The notes beneath the pieces are model-generated. The model did not search any database. It was not told the origin of the DNA and saw nothing but the letters and a program-made list of their open reading frames with translations. Below, in pieces: positions 45,488 through 55,261 of a stretch of DNA of 64,000 nt. The position numbers were made by a program, and so were the translations under genes. Each line of letters opens with the position of its first letter. Position 1 is the stretch's first letter. Source of the stretch: Acidobacteriota bacterium (GTDB taxonomy: Bacteria > Acidobacteriota > Terriglobia > Acidiferrales > UBA7541); assembly GCA_003223215.1 (NCBI GenBank), contig QHYH01000080.1, forward strand, positions 1 through 64,000. Reading direction: 5' to 3'.

Positions 45488-46000
45488 ATGAAACGTATCG
45501 TACCAGCAGCGCTGTCCTTCCTCGCTGCGTTGACAATTGCCACTTACGGTCAGGCCTTCAAAGTGGGACCTGTGCGGGTCTCAGCGGGAACGGTACTGAC
45601 GTTTTACCTTCACGCTCGGCTTAACACCACCAACGGTGATGGTGTAGACGGCTTGCCAAAAGGAACATTGCTTCGCGTCAAGATGCTTGATTCCATCGAT
45701 TCGGCCGTGAATGGCGATGGGACCGAATTTCATGGGACGGTCGTATCGGGCCTGGCTTCGTCGGGCGAAATCGTGATTCACCCTGACTCGGAAGTGCGAG
45801 GCATACTGGCGCTCCTGAGGAGCCGAAGTCACCCGGACGGCTTCCGCTATGAGCTCCTGATTACTAGCCTCACAGACCATGGAAAGTCGTACGTTCTGAC
45901 GGCCTCTCTCAGGCCCTCCTTGACCGATTCCCCTGTCGCTCCGCCGTCGAACCACGGTACAGGAGTTAGCGGGAAGTCATCGGAATCCGGCACACATTGA
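45488..46000 (+). CDS. Secreted protein of unknown function
   Basis: A 170-residue exported protein (leader KRIVPAALSFLAALTIATYGQA). The mature part has a segment GLPKGTLLRVKMLDSIDSA followed by GTEFHGTVVSGLA and SEVRGILALLRS, a pattern I have seen in short acidobacterial envelope proteins without a named function. The C-terminus is a Ser/Pro-rich tail. A direct repeat GTCGACGTA (45368 and 45378, one helical turn apart) lies about 100 bases upstream and may be regulatory. Confidence 0.65.
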   Translation: MKRIVPAALSFLAALTIATYGQAFKVGPVRVSAGTVLTFYLHARLNTTNGDGVDGLPKGTLLRVKMLDSIDSAVNGDGTEFHGTVVSGLASSGEIVIHPDSEVRGILALLRSRSHPDGFRYELLITSLTDHGKSYVLTASLRPSLTDSPVAPPSNHGTGVSGKSSESGTH

Positions 46001-46243
46001 TCCCGGTCGTTTTGGACTCGTTTCACCTGGGCTTCGCCCTTGCGGGTATCTTCAACCCATCGACTGGAAGGTATTTCCCGGCCTAGTACTGCCTTAGCCC
46101 CCATCTCCCAGGAAAGCTATAGTTCCCGTAACCTTAAGACGGGGAAGAAGTTGCCAGCGCCATTCACTTTCGCCGTAAGTATGGTTACTCGCCTGCCCAG
46201 AGAGAATGCCCGGTCAAAAATACAGAGGAGGAGTGTCCCCACT

Positions 46244-46609
46244 ATGAGCAACTCGCGTCGTGTTATTTTTTCCATTCTTGCAAGTCTAATCCTTGTCGCC
46301 GCACTTTCGGCGCTATCCCCAGCCGTTGGGAACGCGCAAACCGCGTCAACAACCCAAACCGCATCCCCGCTATCCGTCTCCGGAAAGATAACGTCGGTCG
46401 CGAAGAACTCCTTCACCCTTGCCGTGGGTGGCAGTCAGACTTCCGCGGGGCAACACTTCGCTCAAGCCCCCGAAACCAAATCCATGACTTTCATGATCGA
46501 TAAGAACACGACTCTCGAGGGCAAACTCAAAGTCAACGCTAACGCCGAGGTCACCTATCGCGAGGACAATGGCAAAAACATCGCGATCAGCGTCAAGGTG
46601 ACTCCGTAA
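46244..46609 (+). CDS. Small secreted beta-rich protein (DUF5666-like)
   Basis: A 121-residue exported protein. The ATG at 46244 is chosen because GAGGAGGAG lies 11 bases upstream and a leader follows at once (SRRVIFSILASLILVAALSAL). The frame is open upstream but without leader or ribosome site. The mature part, SGKITSVAKNSFTLAVGG then MIDKNTTLEGKLKVNANAEVTYRED, fits the OB-like DUF5666 type. Function unknown. Confidence 0.65.
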   Translation: MSNSRRVIFSILASLILVAALSALSPAVGNAQTASTTQTASPLSVSGKITSVAKNSFTLAVGGSQTSAGQHFAQAPETKSMTFMIDKNTTLEGKLKVNANAEVTYREDNGKNIAISVKVTP

Positions 46610-46669
46610 TCGCGATTCTTCTAGCTATTTGCCAGGATGGGATAGGCACCACCGGCCGCTGTCTATCCC

Positions 46670-49101
46670 TCAAGCGGCGGGTAGCATGCACGCTAGCAGG
46701 CCGACGAAAAGAGCAAGCAAGGCCACCACGGCAAAAGTAGAAGGATCTGTTGCGGAAACGCCCCAAACTTCACTCGCCAGTACGCGCGTGAGGAAATAAC
46801 TGGCGAACAGCCCGATGCCGACGCCGGCAACGATCAGACGTATTCCTCTATTCAAAATCAAGCCGAGGATTTGTGTTGAATCGGCGCCGACAGCCATGCG
46901 AATGCCAATTTCGTGTGTCTGCAGCGCGACGCCATAGGAGATGACGCTGAAGACGCCGGCGGCAACGAGGAGAAGTGCGATGGTCGCGAAAGTGCCGAGC
47001 GTAGTCAGGAGGAAGCGTGGCCGAGCGAAGTAATCGTGTTGGAGTAGGGTGGCAATGGTACCCATGGTACCTGTTTCGCCGACGGCGATATTCGGATCTA
47101 GGTCTGCGAACGCGGTGCGGAGTTGTTGGATGACTGCCGGGAGGTAGGCGGTGGTTCGGACCAAGAGATTGTGCGGGCCACTTCCGGTGAGCGTGGAGGG
47201 GAGATAGACTTCGGGTCTTGGCGACTCTTCGAGGCCCGTGTTTTGTGTATCTGCGACTACACCGATGATTTCGAAGTAAGGTTCGCCGTGCCAGTCCTCA
47301 AGCGTTTCAAAATCGCTAAAACGAACTTGCTGCCCGATTGGATTTTCTTCACCGAAGTGATAGCGGGCGAAAGTTTGGTTGACAACGACCACGTGACCGG
47401 CCGCCTCGATGTCCTTCCGTGTGAACAGCCTGCCCCGAAGGAGGGACCGGTTGAGAGTTTGGAAGTATCCCTCGCTGCACATGATCGATGCCGTGTTTCT
47501 GTTTTGCGGCGGCGTTTTGCCTTGAACGATGACCGTGGTCCAGCCCCAGCTATGGGGTGGGTAAGATGACGTTTCCGTGGCAGCAAAGACCCCAGGCAAT
47601 CGTGTAACTCGATCGAGGACCCTGCGCAAAATAGCACTTTTCTTCTGCACAGAGTCGTATTGACCTTCAGGCCACAAGATTCGCGCATAAACAACCTTCG
47701 TAGGGTTGAAGCCGATGTTCACGCTTTGCAGCGCGAAGAGGCTCCGCATGATCAGCCCCGAACAAATCGTTAAAATGACAGAGAGAGCGACCTCGGCTAC
47801 GACGAGGGCGGAACGCAGCGTTCCTTGACGGTGGTCCACGCCGGTTCCCTTCCCCGGGCCGGAGAGCGCGATTTGCGCGTCTGTCCGAAGGGCGTGGATG
47901 GCCGGTGCTAACCCGCATGCAACGGTAGTGAAGACGGTGACGATAAGTGAGAATAACAAGGCGGAGGAGCTGAACGTGATCGCCGCTTCCGGGGGAATGG
48001 TCCCGGAAGGAATCAGGGCAACCATTACCTGCAATCCGAAAATGGCAAAAATGCAACCGAGAGCGCAACTGACCGCTGCTAACGCGAAACTCTCAACCAA
48101 CAATTGTCTGATGATATGCGTGCGACTGGCGCCAACGGCGGACCGAATGCCAAATTCCCTTTCACGGGTTGTCGCACGCGCGAGGAGGAGATTCGCGACA
48201 TTACTGCAAGCAATGAGCAGCAAGATCATGACCGCGCCCATGAGCGCGAGCAGGCCCAGTTTGAAGTTGTCGCCCACGGACTGACTGTTGAGCGTGTTGA
48301 CCACAATTCTGAAATGAGGAGGAAAGTAGATACGGTCGTCGGCTTGAAACGGTGAAGCGATAACTTGGAGATCCGCGGCAGCACTCTCAGGGCTAACACC
48401 AATCTTTAGGTGGCCGACGGTCCAGATTTCGTTAGACTCGATTCCCGCACCCGGCACGAATGTGTCTCTGGTTATGTCGAGAGGAAGCCAAAGATCGCAC
48501 CCGCCGATTTGAAAACGCGCTGGCATGACGCCCACAAGGGCCACGGGAGCACCGTTGAGCCTGTAGGTGTTGCCAAGCACGTTGGGGGCGCGATTGAAGA
48601 GTTTGGTCCAAAGGCCGTAACTGATGACGAAAACGGGAGGTGCCCCAGGCCTGTAATCGTCGGCACGCAGGCCACGGCCGAATAAAGGTGCAATGCCTAG
48701 CGCTTCAAACGTTCCGGGAGTGACTGAGCCGCCGGAGAATTCCTCGCTACCATTGGCACTGGTGAAACGCACTTCGCGGTAGACCAGGCCGAACATATCG
48801 TCGAATGTATGGTTGCGTCCCTTGAAATCAACAAAGGCTCTGGCAGGGAAACGCCAAGCGCGAAACTGTTCGGCCGAGAAGACGGAGAACGTCGCCAAGC
48901 GCTCTGCATTCTTGTAAGGATAGGGTGGAGGAGAGTTCCATCGATGGTGCTGAAAATCGCCGTGCTGGACCCAATGCCGAGAGCCAGGGTGAGGACGGCA
49001 ACTGTCGTAAAGATTGGCGATTTCTGGAGTTGGCGGCGGGCGAAGCGGCAATCGGTGAAGAATGAATGGAAGCAATCCTCAATTCGCATTTCGCGAAGCA
49101 T
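46670..49101 (-). pseudogene. Acidobacterial duplicated orphan permease (ADOP/MacB-like) with frameshift
   Basis: A large ABC-type permease of the MacB/ADOP kind. The start frame from 49101 gives the usual [15 protein letters not shown] and [19 protein letters not shown] up to IDGTLLHP. The continuation [16 protein letters not shown] and everything after lies in another frame, so one base is missing near 48930 in a CCACCC run. The rest reads through two FtsX-like halves (LLALMGAVMILLLIACSNVANLLLAR; LLTTLGTFATIALLLVAAGV). The C-terminus stops at LLACMLPAA and lacks the expected RRA-x-RVDP tail. It may be a true pseudogene or a sequencing error plus a short deletion. Confidence 0.75.
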
Positions 49102-49236
49102 CGGGTGATTCTAGCTCCAAAAGGCAAAATAGCTACCCGTTTCGAGGATTGAGACCTGGACATCGGAAGCGATGCTGACACCGAGTCAGGAGAAATGGAC
49201 CAGAGAAACCCCGCTAGAGCGGCACCTCAGAATCGT

Positions 49237-50010
49237 TCATTCATTGTCGGCGAATTCGCGAAGAGCTTGGATGTTGTGTACATAGACGCATTCGCGTCTT
49301 GCGGTCAGCACGCCGCGCTCCTTCCACCCGGAGAGCAGGCGGCTTACGGTAAACAAAGTCGTGCCGGTCATTTGCGCCAACTCCTCGCGAGAAAGGTTGA
49401 TCTCAAGCGTGCCACTCCCGTTGACGCGACGCCCCAGTTGGTTAAACAAGCGCAGCAGTTGATGACTCAGCCGTGTCGCCACCTTTTCCGTGGAAATCTC
49501 GCGGTAACGCTCCTCGAGTTCTTCGAGGCGCTGTGCAGCCACTTTTATGATATTGCTCTGCAGCGCGGGGAAGCGCTCTGCCAGGGCATGGAATGCGCTG
49601 GACTCCCAGATCAGGGCGGTGGAAGCACTGAGTGCTTGTGCCGTGGAGCAGTGACGACACTGGGCGGGAAGCCCCGTTATCTCTACTACGTCACCTGGCC
49701 CTGCGAGCCGGAGAATAACCTCCGCGCCCTTCTGACCGAGCAGCATGACTTTGACGCTGCCGGAAGTCAAAAGGACGACTTGGCGGATGGGATCGCCTTC
49801 CAGGAAGATGGTGTCGCGGCGCGGGAACTCGCTCTCGCGCGCCGCAGATACGATTTCCCGGCAGTCGGCAGGGGAAACGTTGGCGAACAGCGGCGAGTGC
49901 TGAACCGACGTCACCTTGCGCAAAGTATTGCATTCTCGCGCAGACGCCGCCGGTATCAGCGTCACAGCATCGCAAGATCCTGCAGATTGCACTTCGGGCA
50001 CGGGCTTCAC
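49237..50010 (-). CDS. Crp/Fnr-family transcriptional regulator
   Basis: A 257-residue regulator. The cyclic-nucleotide-binding-type barrel covers about 40-155 (FANVSPADCREIV, FLEGDPIRQVVLLTSGSVKV, RLAGPGDVVEITGL) and the C-terminal Crp-type helix-turn-helix LSREELAQMTGTTLFTVSRLLSGWKERG. Cysteines near the start and in QCRHCSTA might sense redox or an iron-sulfur cluster, but the classic FNR four-Cys pattern is not seen. The start is GTG at 50010. A cluster of palindromes lies about 220-280 bases upstream. Confidence 0.85.
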   Translation of the reverse strand: MKPVPEVQSAGSCDAVTLIPAASARECNTLRKVTSVQHSPLFANVSPADCREIVSAARESEFPRRDTIFLEGDPIRQVVLLTSGSVKVMLLGQKGAEVILRLAGPGDVVEITGLPAQCRHCSTAQALSASTALIWESSAFHALAERFPALQSNIIKVAAQRLEELEERYREISTEKVATRLSHQLLRLFNQLGRRVNGSGTLEINLSREELAQMTGTTLFTVSRLLSGWKERGVLTARRECVYVHNIQALREFADNE

Positions 50011-51098
50011 CCCGCATAACAGTTTCGATATTCAGGCGAATCAAGTCCGGTTGGCACCCGGCTTTCTGAATGGCTTCCAATCCATCTGCTCAATGACCCA
50101 AAACTGCGTTCCTTCGAACATCGCGCGAACGGATTCCGAAAAGCTCAAAAAGTCATCGAGAGCCAAAACTGCAAAGCCTTGTATCTTGGGCAGGCAGACG
50201 ATATCCAAGAGTTCGAGGCTTTGCAAGTTTCTATATCACGTGATATACGTATAATCGGTGAGCGAACAGCTCTGATCGTAAGCTGTTCCCGGGAGCAGGC
50301 AGCAACCATGCACAGAGGTCTTAGCAAACAGCCACCTTCTCGCGCGTTTTAAGAAAATTTCTTGTGGGTCCTACTGGACATGGTAGCGGATCTACGAATC
50401 GCGAAATCGACTATGCTGCCCGGCACCTATGCGAGGACCTCAACCACATGCAGCCCGTAATCTTGGAACTGCAACTCAAGAGCCGAAATGTGCCGCCTGC
50501 TCTTGAATCAGAAAACGGCCCGGCCGAAAACCCACAAGAAATTATTTTGGATTCTCCCTCGTGTAAGCGCTTATTTTTGTGGGACCTATGAAGACACCCT
50601 TTTCAGCGTGGCTGTTTGCTAAGACCTCTGATGCAGCAACGTGCAGACCTCGAGAGACGGATGGTAAGCGGTTTCATGAGATGGTTGGACCGCAAGGAAA
50701 GGCTTGTTGTTATCCATGTTGTCCTATCCATCCTATCCAAATCCTATCCAGCAAAAGATTGCGAGAATGCTTGTTTTAGCGTAGCGTGGATGTGCAATTC
50801 CTTGCGTAGACGTTTTCATCGAGTTCGTGCAACGCCAACAGTGCGGCGCAGACGACTTCGGACTCGGCATTTCTCTCAATCTGGACGTTGTCTTCTCCAC
50901 CACCGCTCGGAATCTCCGCGGCGGTCTCTGCTCTCACTAGCCTGGAGCGGAAGTATCCATGTCCCCCCTTCGCGGACGCGATCACTGTGTACACCAAGAT
51001 CATCGTGCCCGCTTACCCACACCCGTCCGCACGGCCGTTCTTCGAGGCTAGACGTAAGAGATGCCCTTAGGTTTACTTGGTTGTTGAAGCGAACTTTT
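50011..51098. other. Long stretch without a supported gene
   Basis: About 1.1 kb. It holds the dyad cluster described separately, a direct triplet of TCCTATCCA (50722, 50731, 50742) and several short open frames on both strands. The best of these, on the minus strand at 50776-51003 (75 residues), has no leader, no family and no clear ribosome site. I do not call it. Confidence 0.5.
50233..50288. promoter_or_regulatory. Cluster of three dyads upstream of the Crp/Fnr gene
   Basis: ATATCACGTGATAT (50233-50246) is a perfect 14-bp palindrome. TATACGTATA (50244-50253) is a perfect 10-bp palindrome overlapping it. GAACAGCT-n9-AGCTGTTC (50264-50288) is an 8-bp inverted repeat. TCACGTGA-type cores resemble Crp/Fnr-class sites, so these could be targets of the neighbouring regulator. 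Confidence 0.4.
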
Positions 51099-51743
51099 TT
51101 ACGAAGTGCTTACGTAGATCGGCCGCAATCGCACAACGTTCTCGTTAGGATTGAATGTCTCTCTGCTCTTATAGCGCAAGACTCGAATGACTGAAAAGCC
51201 GCAGGCTTCGCCTTTCCAGCCACATCCTGCACACGTCACTGGATATATCCGTGCTTTGATTTGGTCCTCGACCTCAATCTTATCGCTGCGAAAGTTGGCA
51301 GAGGCTTCGTACCTTCCACAGCTAATGCAGCGAAATGTCAGATTGTACCTGTAAGCGGTTGCGTAGAACTCCAGTCCGAGTGCATGGGTTGTATTTTGCA
51401 GGGTCCGACAGTAAACGACTCTCGCGCGGGCCCAGAAATTACCTTCGGAGGATTTCACAAAGACACGGGTATCTGGCGTCCAAAGCCGTTCGGTGCGGAC
51501 GAGCACTCCCCAAGAGCTGACGTTCTCCGTCGACGCGCGTTCCGCGAGCATGGGCTCTCCTCCACTCGAGAGCAGCACCTCGAACTTCCCGGGATTCCGC
51601 TTTTCTCTCCGGCCATCCCCTCGCCTCACGGCCTTCGCCGTTCTTGAGGGCGAGCTCGCCGTAGCGTGTATCGGGGGCGGCAAGGGTGGACCGCCGGGAT
51701 TCCGAGGATGGCGAAAGGCGCGTAGCGTCCCAAGAAGATTCAC
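51099..51743 (-). CDS. PilZ-domain protein with C-terminal zinc-ribbon-like part
   Basis: About 214 residues from GTG 51743. The PilZ domain runs about 38-128, with the c-di-GMP motif RxxxR (RREKR) and N-x-S-x-x-G (ENVSSWGVLV), so cyclic-di-GMP binding is likely. After it come two CxxC pairs (FRCISCGRYE and PVTCAGCGWKGEACG), which look like a zinc ribbon. The N-terminal Pro-rich 35 residues may not be translated. It stands alone, with long non-coding stretches on both sides. Confidence 0.75.
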   Translation of the reverse strand: MNLLGTLRAFRHPRNPGGPPLPPPIHATASSPSRTAKAVRRGDGRREKRNPGKFEVLLSSGGEPMLAERASTENVSSWGVLVRTERLWTPDTRVFVKSSEGNFWARARVVYCRTLQNTTHALGLEFYATAYRYNLTFRCISCGRYEASANFRSDKIEVEDQIKARIYPVTCAGCGWKGEACGFSVIRVLRYKSRETFNPNENVVRLRPIYVSTS

Positions 51744-52385
51744 GACATCACCCCATGAAAAGCGTGAGCTTACTTTGCCTCCGGGGCTCCGCCGCTCAAA
51801 ATTAGGTAGGCACCTGCAATTGCCCTCCGGTCAATCACCTATAGGTTGCTGGCAGCGACACGTCCTCGTATTCACGCACAGCAGTAGTAAACGTAGTGTT
51901 GGCGACGAGGAAGTTTTGATAGGGGCGCGGATACAACTGCCATCTGCCACCGTAATATACTGTAAACAAAAGAGTTGCTAGCGCTCCTGCGGAGATCCAC
52001 TGTCAAAGAAGGCCTGGCTGTCACGCAGCCAGCTCCCCATCGTCGGCCCTTTGTTTAGAAGCAGGTTCGAGCGCTCATGCCGACCAGGCAGTCTGGCATG
52101 GTACCTTGCTGGCGGTTCACTCCTTCGGTTGCTAGTCCCGGTCTATCGAGCACGACAGCATCAAGGGACACGTGACTAGCTCCGGCTGGATAAGGCGTGA
52201 TGGCTAAGACTCCACACCCAGGCGGCGAGCTCAATGAGCGAAAACAACAGACCTTGCTTTCGCTATGCCGCATTGTGTGCTTCCCTTCCCCTTAAACTTT
52301 TCGCCTTTCTCAGACAGGCCGGGCTGGAATGCCGCTATGGTCTGCCCGAGCAATCTTTCCGTAAGACGATGTCCGTCCCATCCCA
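51744..52385. other. Intergenic stretch, nothing recognised
   Basis: About 640 bases between the PilZ gene and the aldo/keto reductase stop. The interval 52060-52240 has several short dyads and could hold a structured RNA or an insertion-sequence end, but I cannot support either. Confidence 0.4.
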
Positions 52386-53267
52386 CTATGACCGCGTTGC
52401 CGCCAATTGAGGCACGCGGGAAAGCTTTTGATATTCCTCGTCGCTTAATTGCAACGCGGCTGCGGCAACGTTCTCCTCGAGATGCTTGACCGATGATGTT
52501 CCGGGAATCGGTAGTATGATCGGCGCTCGTTTCAATAGCCAAGCAATCGCTACCTGGTGTGGCGTAGCTTCATGCGCGCGCGCGATCTGATCGAGTGTCT
52601 GACCTGCAATACGACCTGCTCCTAGTGGGAACCACGGGATGAAGGCGATTCCATTGCGGTTGCAATAATCCACGACATAATCCCATTCACGGTCGGCAAA
52701 GCTATAGCGGTTCTGCACCGAAACAATGGGGACGACCCGACGCGCCCGCTCGATGTGCTCCTGTGTGACGTTCGACAATCCAATAAGCCGAATCTTTCCT
52801 TCGCTTTTGAGCTGCGCAAGCGTTCCCACTGAATCCTCGAAAGGCACCACGGGGTCCGGTGCGTGCAGTTGATACAGATCAATACGTTCCCGTCGCAGCC
52901 TCTTCAGGCTTCCCTCGACCGCCTTCCGCAGGTGCTCTGGAGTCGCATCGTGAGTCCACTGGTTTGGCCCGGGACGGTTCCAGCCGACCTTCGTCGCGAT
53001 CACCAGATCCCTCGGATAGGGATATAGCGCCTCAGCAATCAGCTCCTCGCTCACGCTGGGTCCGTAGGAGTCCGCGGTGTCAATGAAATTCACAGAAAGC
53101 TTTACTGCTAGGCGCAGAACGGCTATCGCCGCAGTGCGATCTTTGGGAAGGCCCCAGATGCCTTCCCCCGTGAGACGCATGGCCCCGAACCCCAGACGAT
53201 TCACGGAAACTTCTCCGCCGAGCGAAACACTCCCGGCCAAGCTTGCAGAAACTTCTCTTGCGTTCAT
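52386..53267 (-). CDS. Aldo/keto reductase
   Basis: A 293-residue NADPH-dependent TIM-barrel oxidoreductase. The start ATG 53267 has GGAGGAG a few bases upstream; the open frame extends 21 bases further. Catalytic tetrad: Asp and Tyr in NFIDTADSYGPS, Lys in VIATKVGW, His in YQLHAPDP. The NADPH-binding end is PIPGTSSVKHLEENV. It resembles the general oxidoreductase branch (AKR13-like). Substrate unknown. It is monocistronic as far as I can see. Confidence 0.88.
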   Translation of the reverse strand: MNAREVSASLAGSVSLGGEVSVNRLGFGAMRLTGEGIWGLPKDRTAAIAVLRLAVKLSVNFIDTADSYGPSVSEELIAEALYPYPRDLVIATKVGWNRPGPNQWTHDATPEHLRKAVEGSLKRLRRERIDLYQLHAPDPVVPFEDSVGTLAQLKSEGKIRLIGLSNVTQEHIERARRVVPIVSVQNRYSFADREWDYVVDYCNRNGIAFIPWFPLGAGRIAGQTLDQIARAHEATPHQVAIAWLLKRAPIILPIPGTSSVKHLEENVAAAALQLSDEEYQKLSRVPQLAATRS

Positions 53268-53595
53268 AATCTCCTCCACAATTCTCATCTACTTCCGATG
53301 CACCGAATCATGTGTTTGATAAGCCCAGCGCGAAACTTCGGTACTCTATTCTTTGTCGGCAGCGTTTGAATGGCGGCGTCCAGTGCGCGGCCCTCCGATG
53401 CGATCCGGTTGAGCTCTGGTATGCCCACATCGAACGCACCGCAACACCCATCTCTAGCTAGCGGATTATTGACACGAGGGGGCCTCCGCCAGCCGCTTGC
53501 CCGCCAACATTGAAGCTCTATAATAAATCTTCCGCATTCTGTATTTTTCTGAAACACAGGGTCATCGTCCAGGGCCGTGGGAAACATGTAGTAAC

Positions 53596-53945
53596 GTGCC
53601 ATTGGACGCGCTGGCACCCGTGCCTACAACCAAGCGCGAACTCCTTGTCTGGATCTGGTATCCGGCGGCTGCTGGTCAACCCGATCCGAGGGCAGACAAC
53701 TACGCGCCCGCTTCCGCGCGAGCGACGGCCCGTCCGGCCAGCGGCCCGCTGACCTTCAGAATTCTGTCGTGGATCTTCGAACTTCTGACGCGGGATCTGT
53801 CGAAGGTCCATGGGCACAGTCTTCCTAGCGTCGATGTGTCGCTACAGCAGCGGTGTACCCGGTCGTGATCATGCGAGCGGGCGGCTCACTCGAAGTGTGG
53901 CATTACTTGACACTCGCCGAGAATTGGCCAGACCAGCAGGTGCGA
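53596..53945 (+). pseudogene. Alpha/beta hydrolase (PAF-acetylhydrolase-like) remnant
   Basis: Frame one reads TKRELLVWIWYPAAA and LTRDLSKVHGHSLP up to VSLQQR. Then a frameshift near 53850 leads to YPVVIMRAGGS and a degraded YLTLAEN segment. These are the first third of secreted PAF-acetylhydrolase-like enzymes. The nucleophile elbow and the rest are missing, because the next gene's coding region begins at 54041. Confidence 0.7.
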
Positions 53946-54040
53946 GCTCGAAGGTCTGCAAAAACGGTTTGACCTCTTTGCGCATCCTCGGGGACAATCC
54001 TGAATCGGCCAAGCAGATTCCCCCGGATAACGGTGAGATT

Positions 54041-55192
54041 ATGACCCACGATGAGGCTACTTTGAGGGCCAGGGAGATCGCTAGTCGGGTGTTGGCGCCG
54101 GCGGCAGGACCTAACGACAAGGCGGGGCGATTCTCGACCGAGGCCGTCGACTCGCTGGGCCAGTCTGGGCTGCTCGCGTTAATGCTCCCGCCGGACCTTG
54201 GCGGTCCTGGCCTGGGCCCGCGCACCTTTGCAGCGGTCGCAGCGACCCTTGCCGAAGCAGACGCTTCGGTCGCGATGGTCTATCTTATGCACATCCTTGG
54301 CGTCGCGACGATCCGATCGGCACGGCCAAGCGCGGCTAAGGGGGTTACACCTCTGCTGCAGGAAGTCGTCGCCGGCCGCCATTTATCGACGCTCGCTTTC
54401 AGCGAACCGGGCTCCCGCAGCCATTTCTGGGCTCCTATGTCGCGAGCGCGTCGGAACGGCAGCGGCGTGTGCATCAGCGCCAAGAAATCCTGGGTGACGA
54501 GTGCGGGTTACGCCAAGAGCTATATCGTCTCTTCCCTGGCCCCGGACGGAGCCGGTCCCACCGACTCGACTCTCTACCTCGTCCCAGCGGATACGCCCGG
54601 CGTGTCGGTCGCTGGCGCCTGGGACGGTTTGGGACTTCGGGCCAACGCCTCAGCGCCGCTTGCGCTGGACGATTGCAGAGTCCCGTCCAGTTTTCAGCTA
54701 ACCGACGACGGCGCGGGATTTCAAGTGATGCTGAACGTGGTGCTTCCGCTGTTCAATTTGGGAGCAGCATGTGTGGCGCTGGGATTGTGTCGAGCAGCGG
54801 TCGCGGGCACCACAGCGCATCTCAAGAGCGCGCGATTCGAGCATCTGGGTCAGAGCCTCGGGGAGAGCCTGCCTACGCTAAGGGCGCAGCTCGCCTCCAT
54901 GCAGATTGATACCGACGGGCTCTCTGCGCGTATCGATGATTTGATTGAGCATCTTGAGAGCCCCCGCGAAGCCACCATGTTGCGCGTGCTCGAAAGCAAA
55001 GCGGCAGCCGGCGACGTCGCCATCGGCGTCACCTCGACGGCCATGCGCATTTGTGGTGGTGCGGCGTTCTCGAAGCATATGAGCATCGAGCGCCTGTTCC
55101 GCGACGCGCACGCGGGCGCTGTTATGGCGCCGACTGGCGACGTGCTGCGCGAGTTCATCGGCAAGGCGCTTTTGGGAATGCCGCTGTTCTAA
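54041..55192 (+). CDS. Acyl-CoA dehydrogenase-like flavoprotein lacking the usual catalytic Glu
   Basis: A 383-residue protein from the ATG at 54041. The open frame continues upstream only through the hydrolase relic. The N-terminal helical, middle beta (LSTLAFSEPGSRSHFWAP, SAKKSWVTSAGYA) and C-terminal helical domains of the acyl-CoA dehydrogenase fold are visible. Where short-chain dehydrogenases have YEGT with the base Glu, this protein has MAPTGDV, so that Glu is absent. The family also includes flavin monooxygenases (DszC/SfnB type) that lack it, and this may be one. It is followed 69 bases later by a PhnD-like binding protein, probably co-transcribed. Confidence 0.78.
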   Translation: MTHDEATLRAREIASRVLAPAAGPNDKAGRFSTEAVDSLGQSGLLALMLPPDLGGPGLGPRTFAAVAATLAEADASVAMVYLMHILGVATIRSARPSAAKGVTPLLQEVVAGRHLSTLAFSEPGSRSHFWAPMSRARRNGSGVCISAKKSWVTSAGYAKSYIVSSLAPDGAGPTDSTLYLVPADTPGVSVAGAWDGLGLRANASAPLALDDCRVPSSFQLTDDGAGFQVMLNVVLPLFNLGAACVALGLCRAAVAGTTAHLKSARFEHLGQSLGESLPTLRAQLASMQIDTDGLSARIDDLIEHLESPREATMLRVLESKAAAGDVAIGVTSTAMRICGGAAFSKHMSIERLFRDAHAGAVMAPTGDVLREFIGKALLGMPLF

Positions 55193-55261
55193 GACGAAGC
55201 CGAGGCAAGACGCGCGAGCGTTTTTTTTTGAAACATTTCCAAAAATGAATCGCGGGGAATT

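Noticed and set aside
50041-50226. 61-residue minus-strand open frame upstream of the Crp/Fnr gene
   Set aside because: No ribosome site or family; it overlaps other short frames of equal quality.
50722-50750. Three copies of TCCTATCCA
   Set aside because: A short tandem repeat of three imperfectly spaced units; not long enough to suggest a CRISPR or origin array.
50776-51003. 75-residue minus-strand open frame
   Set aside because: Composition is plausible, but there is no family, ribosome site or operon context.
52060-52240. Several short dyads, possible structured RNA
   Set aside because: They do not form a consistent fold I can describe, and I know no matching RNA family.
53285-53617. 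110-residue minus-strand open frame before the aldo/keto reductase
   Set aside because: The ATGA overlap with the reductase disappears once the better start with its ribosome site is used, and no domain is visible.
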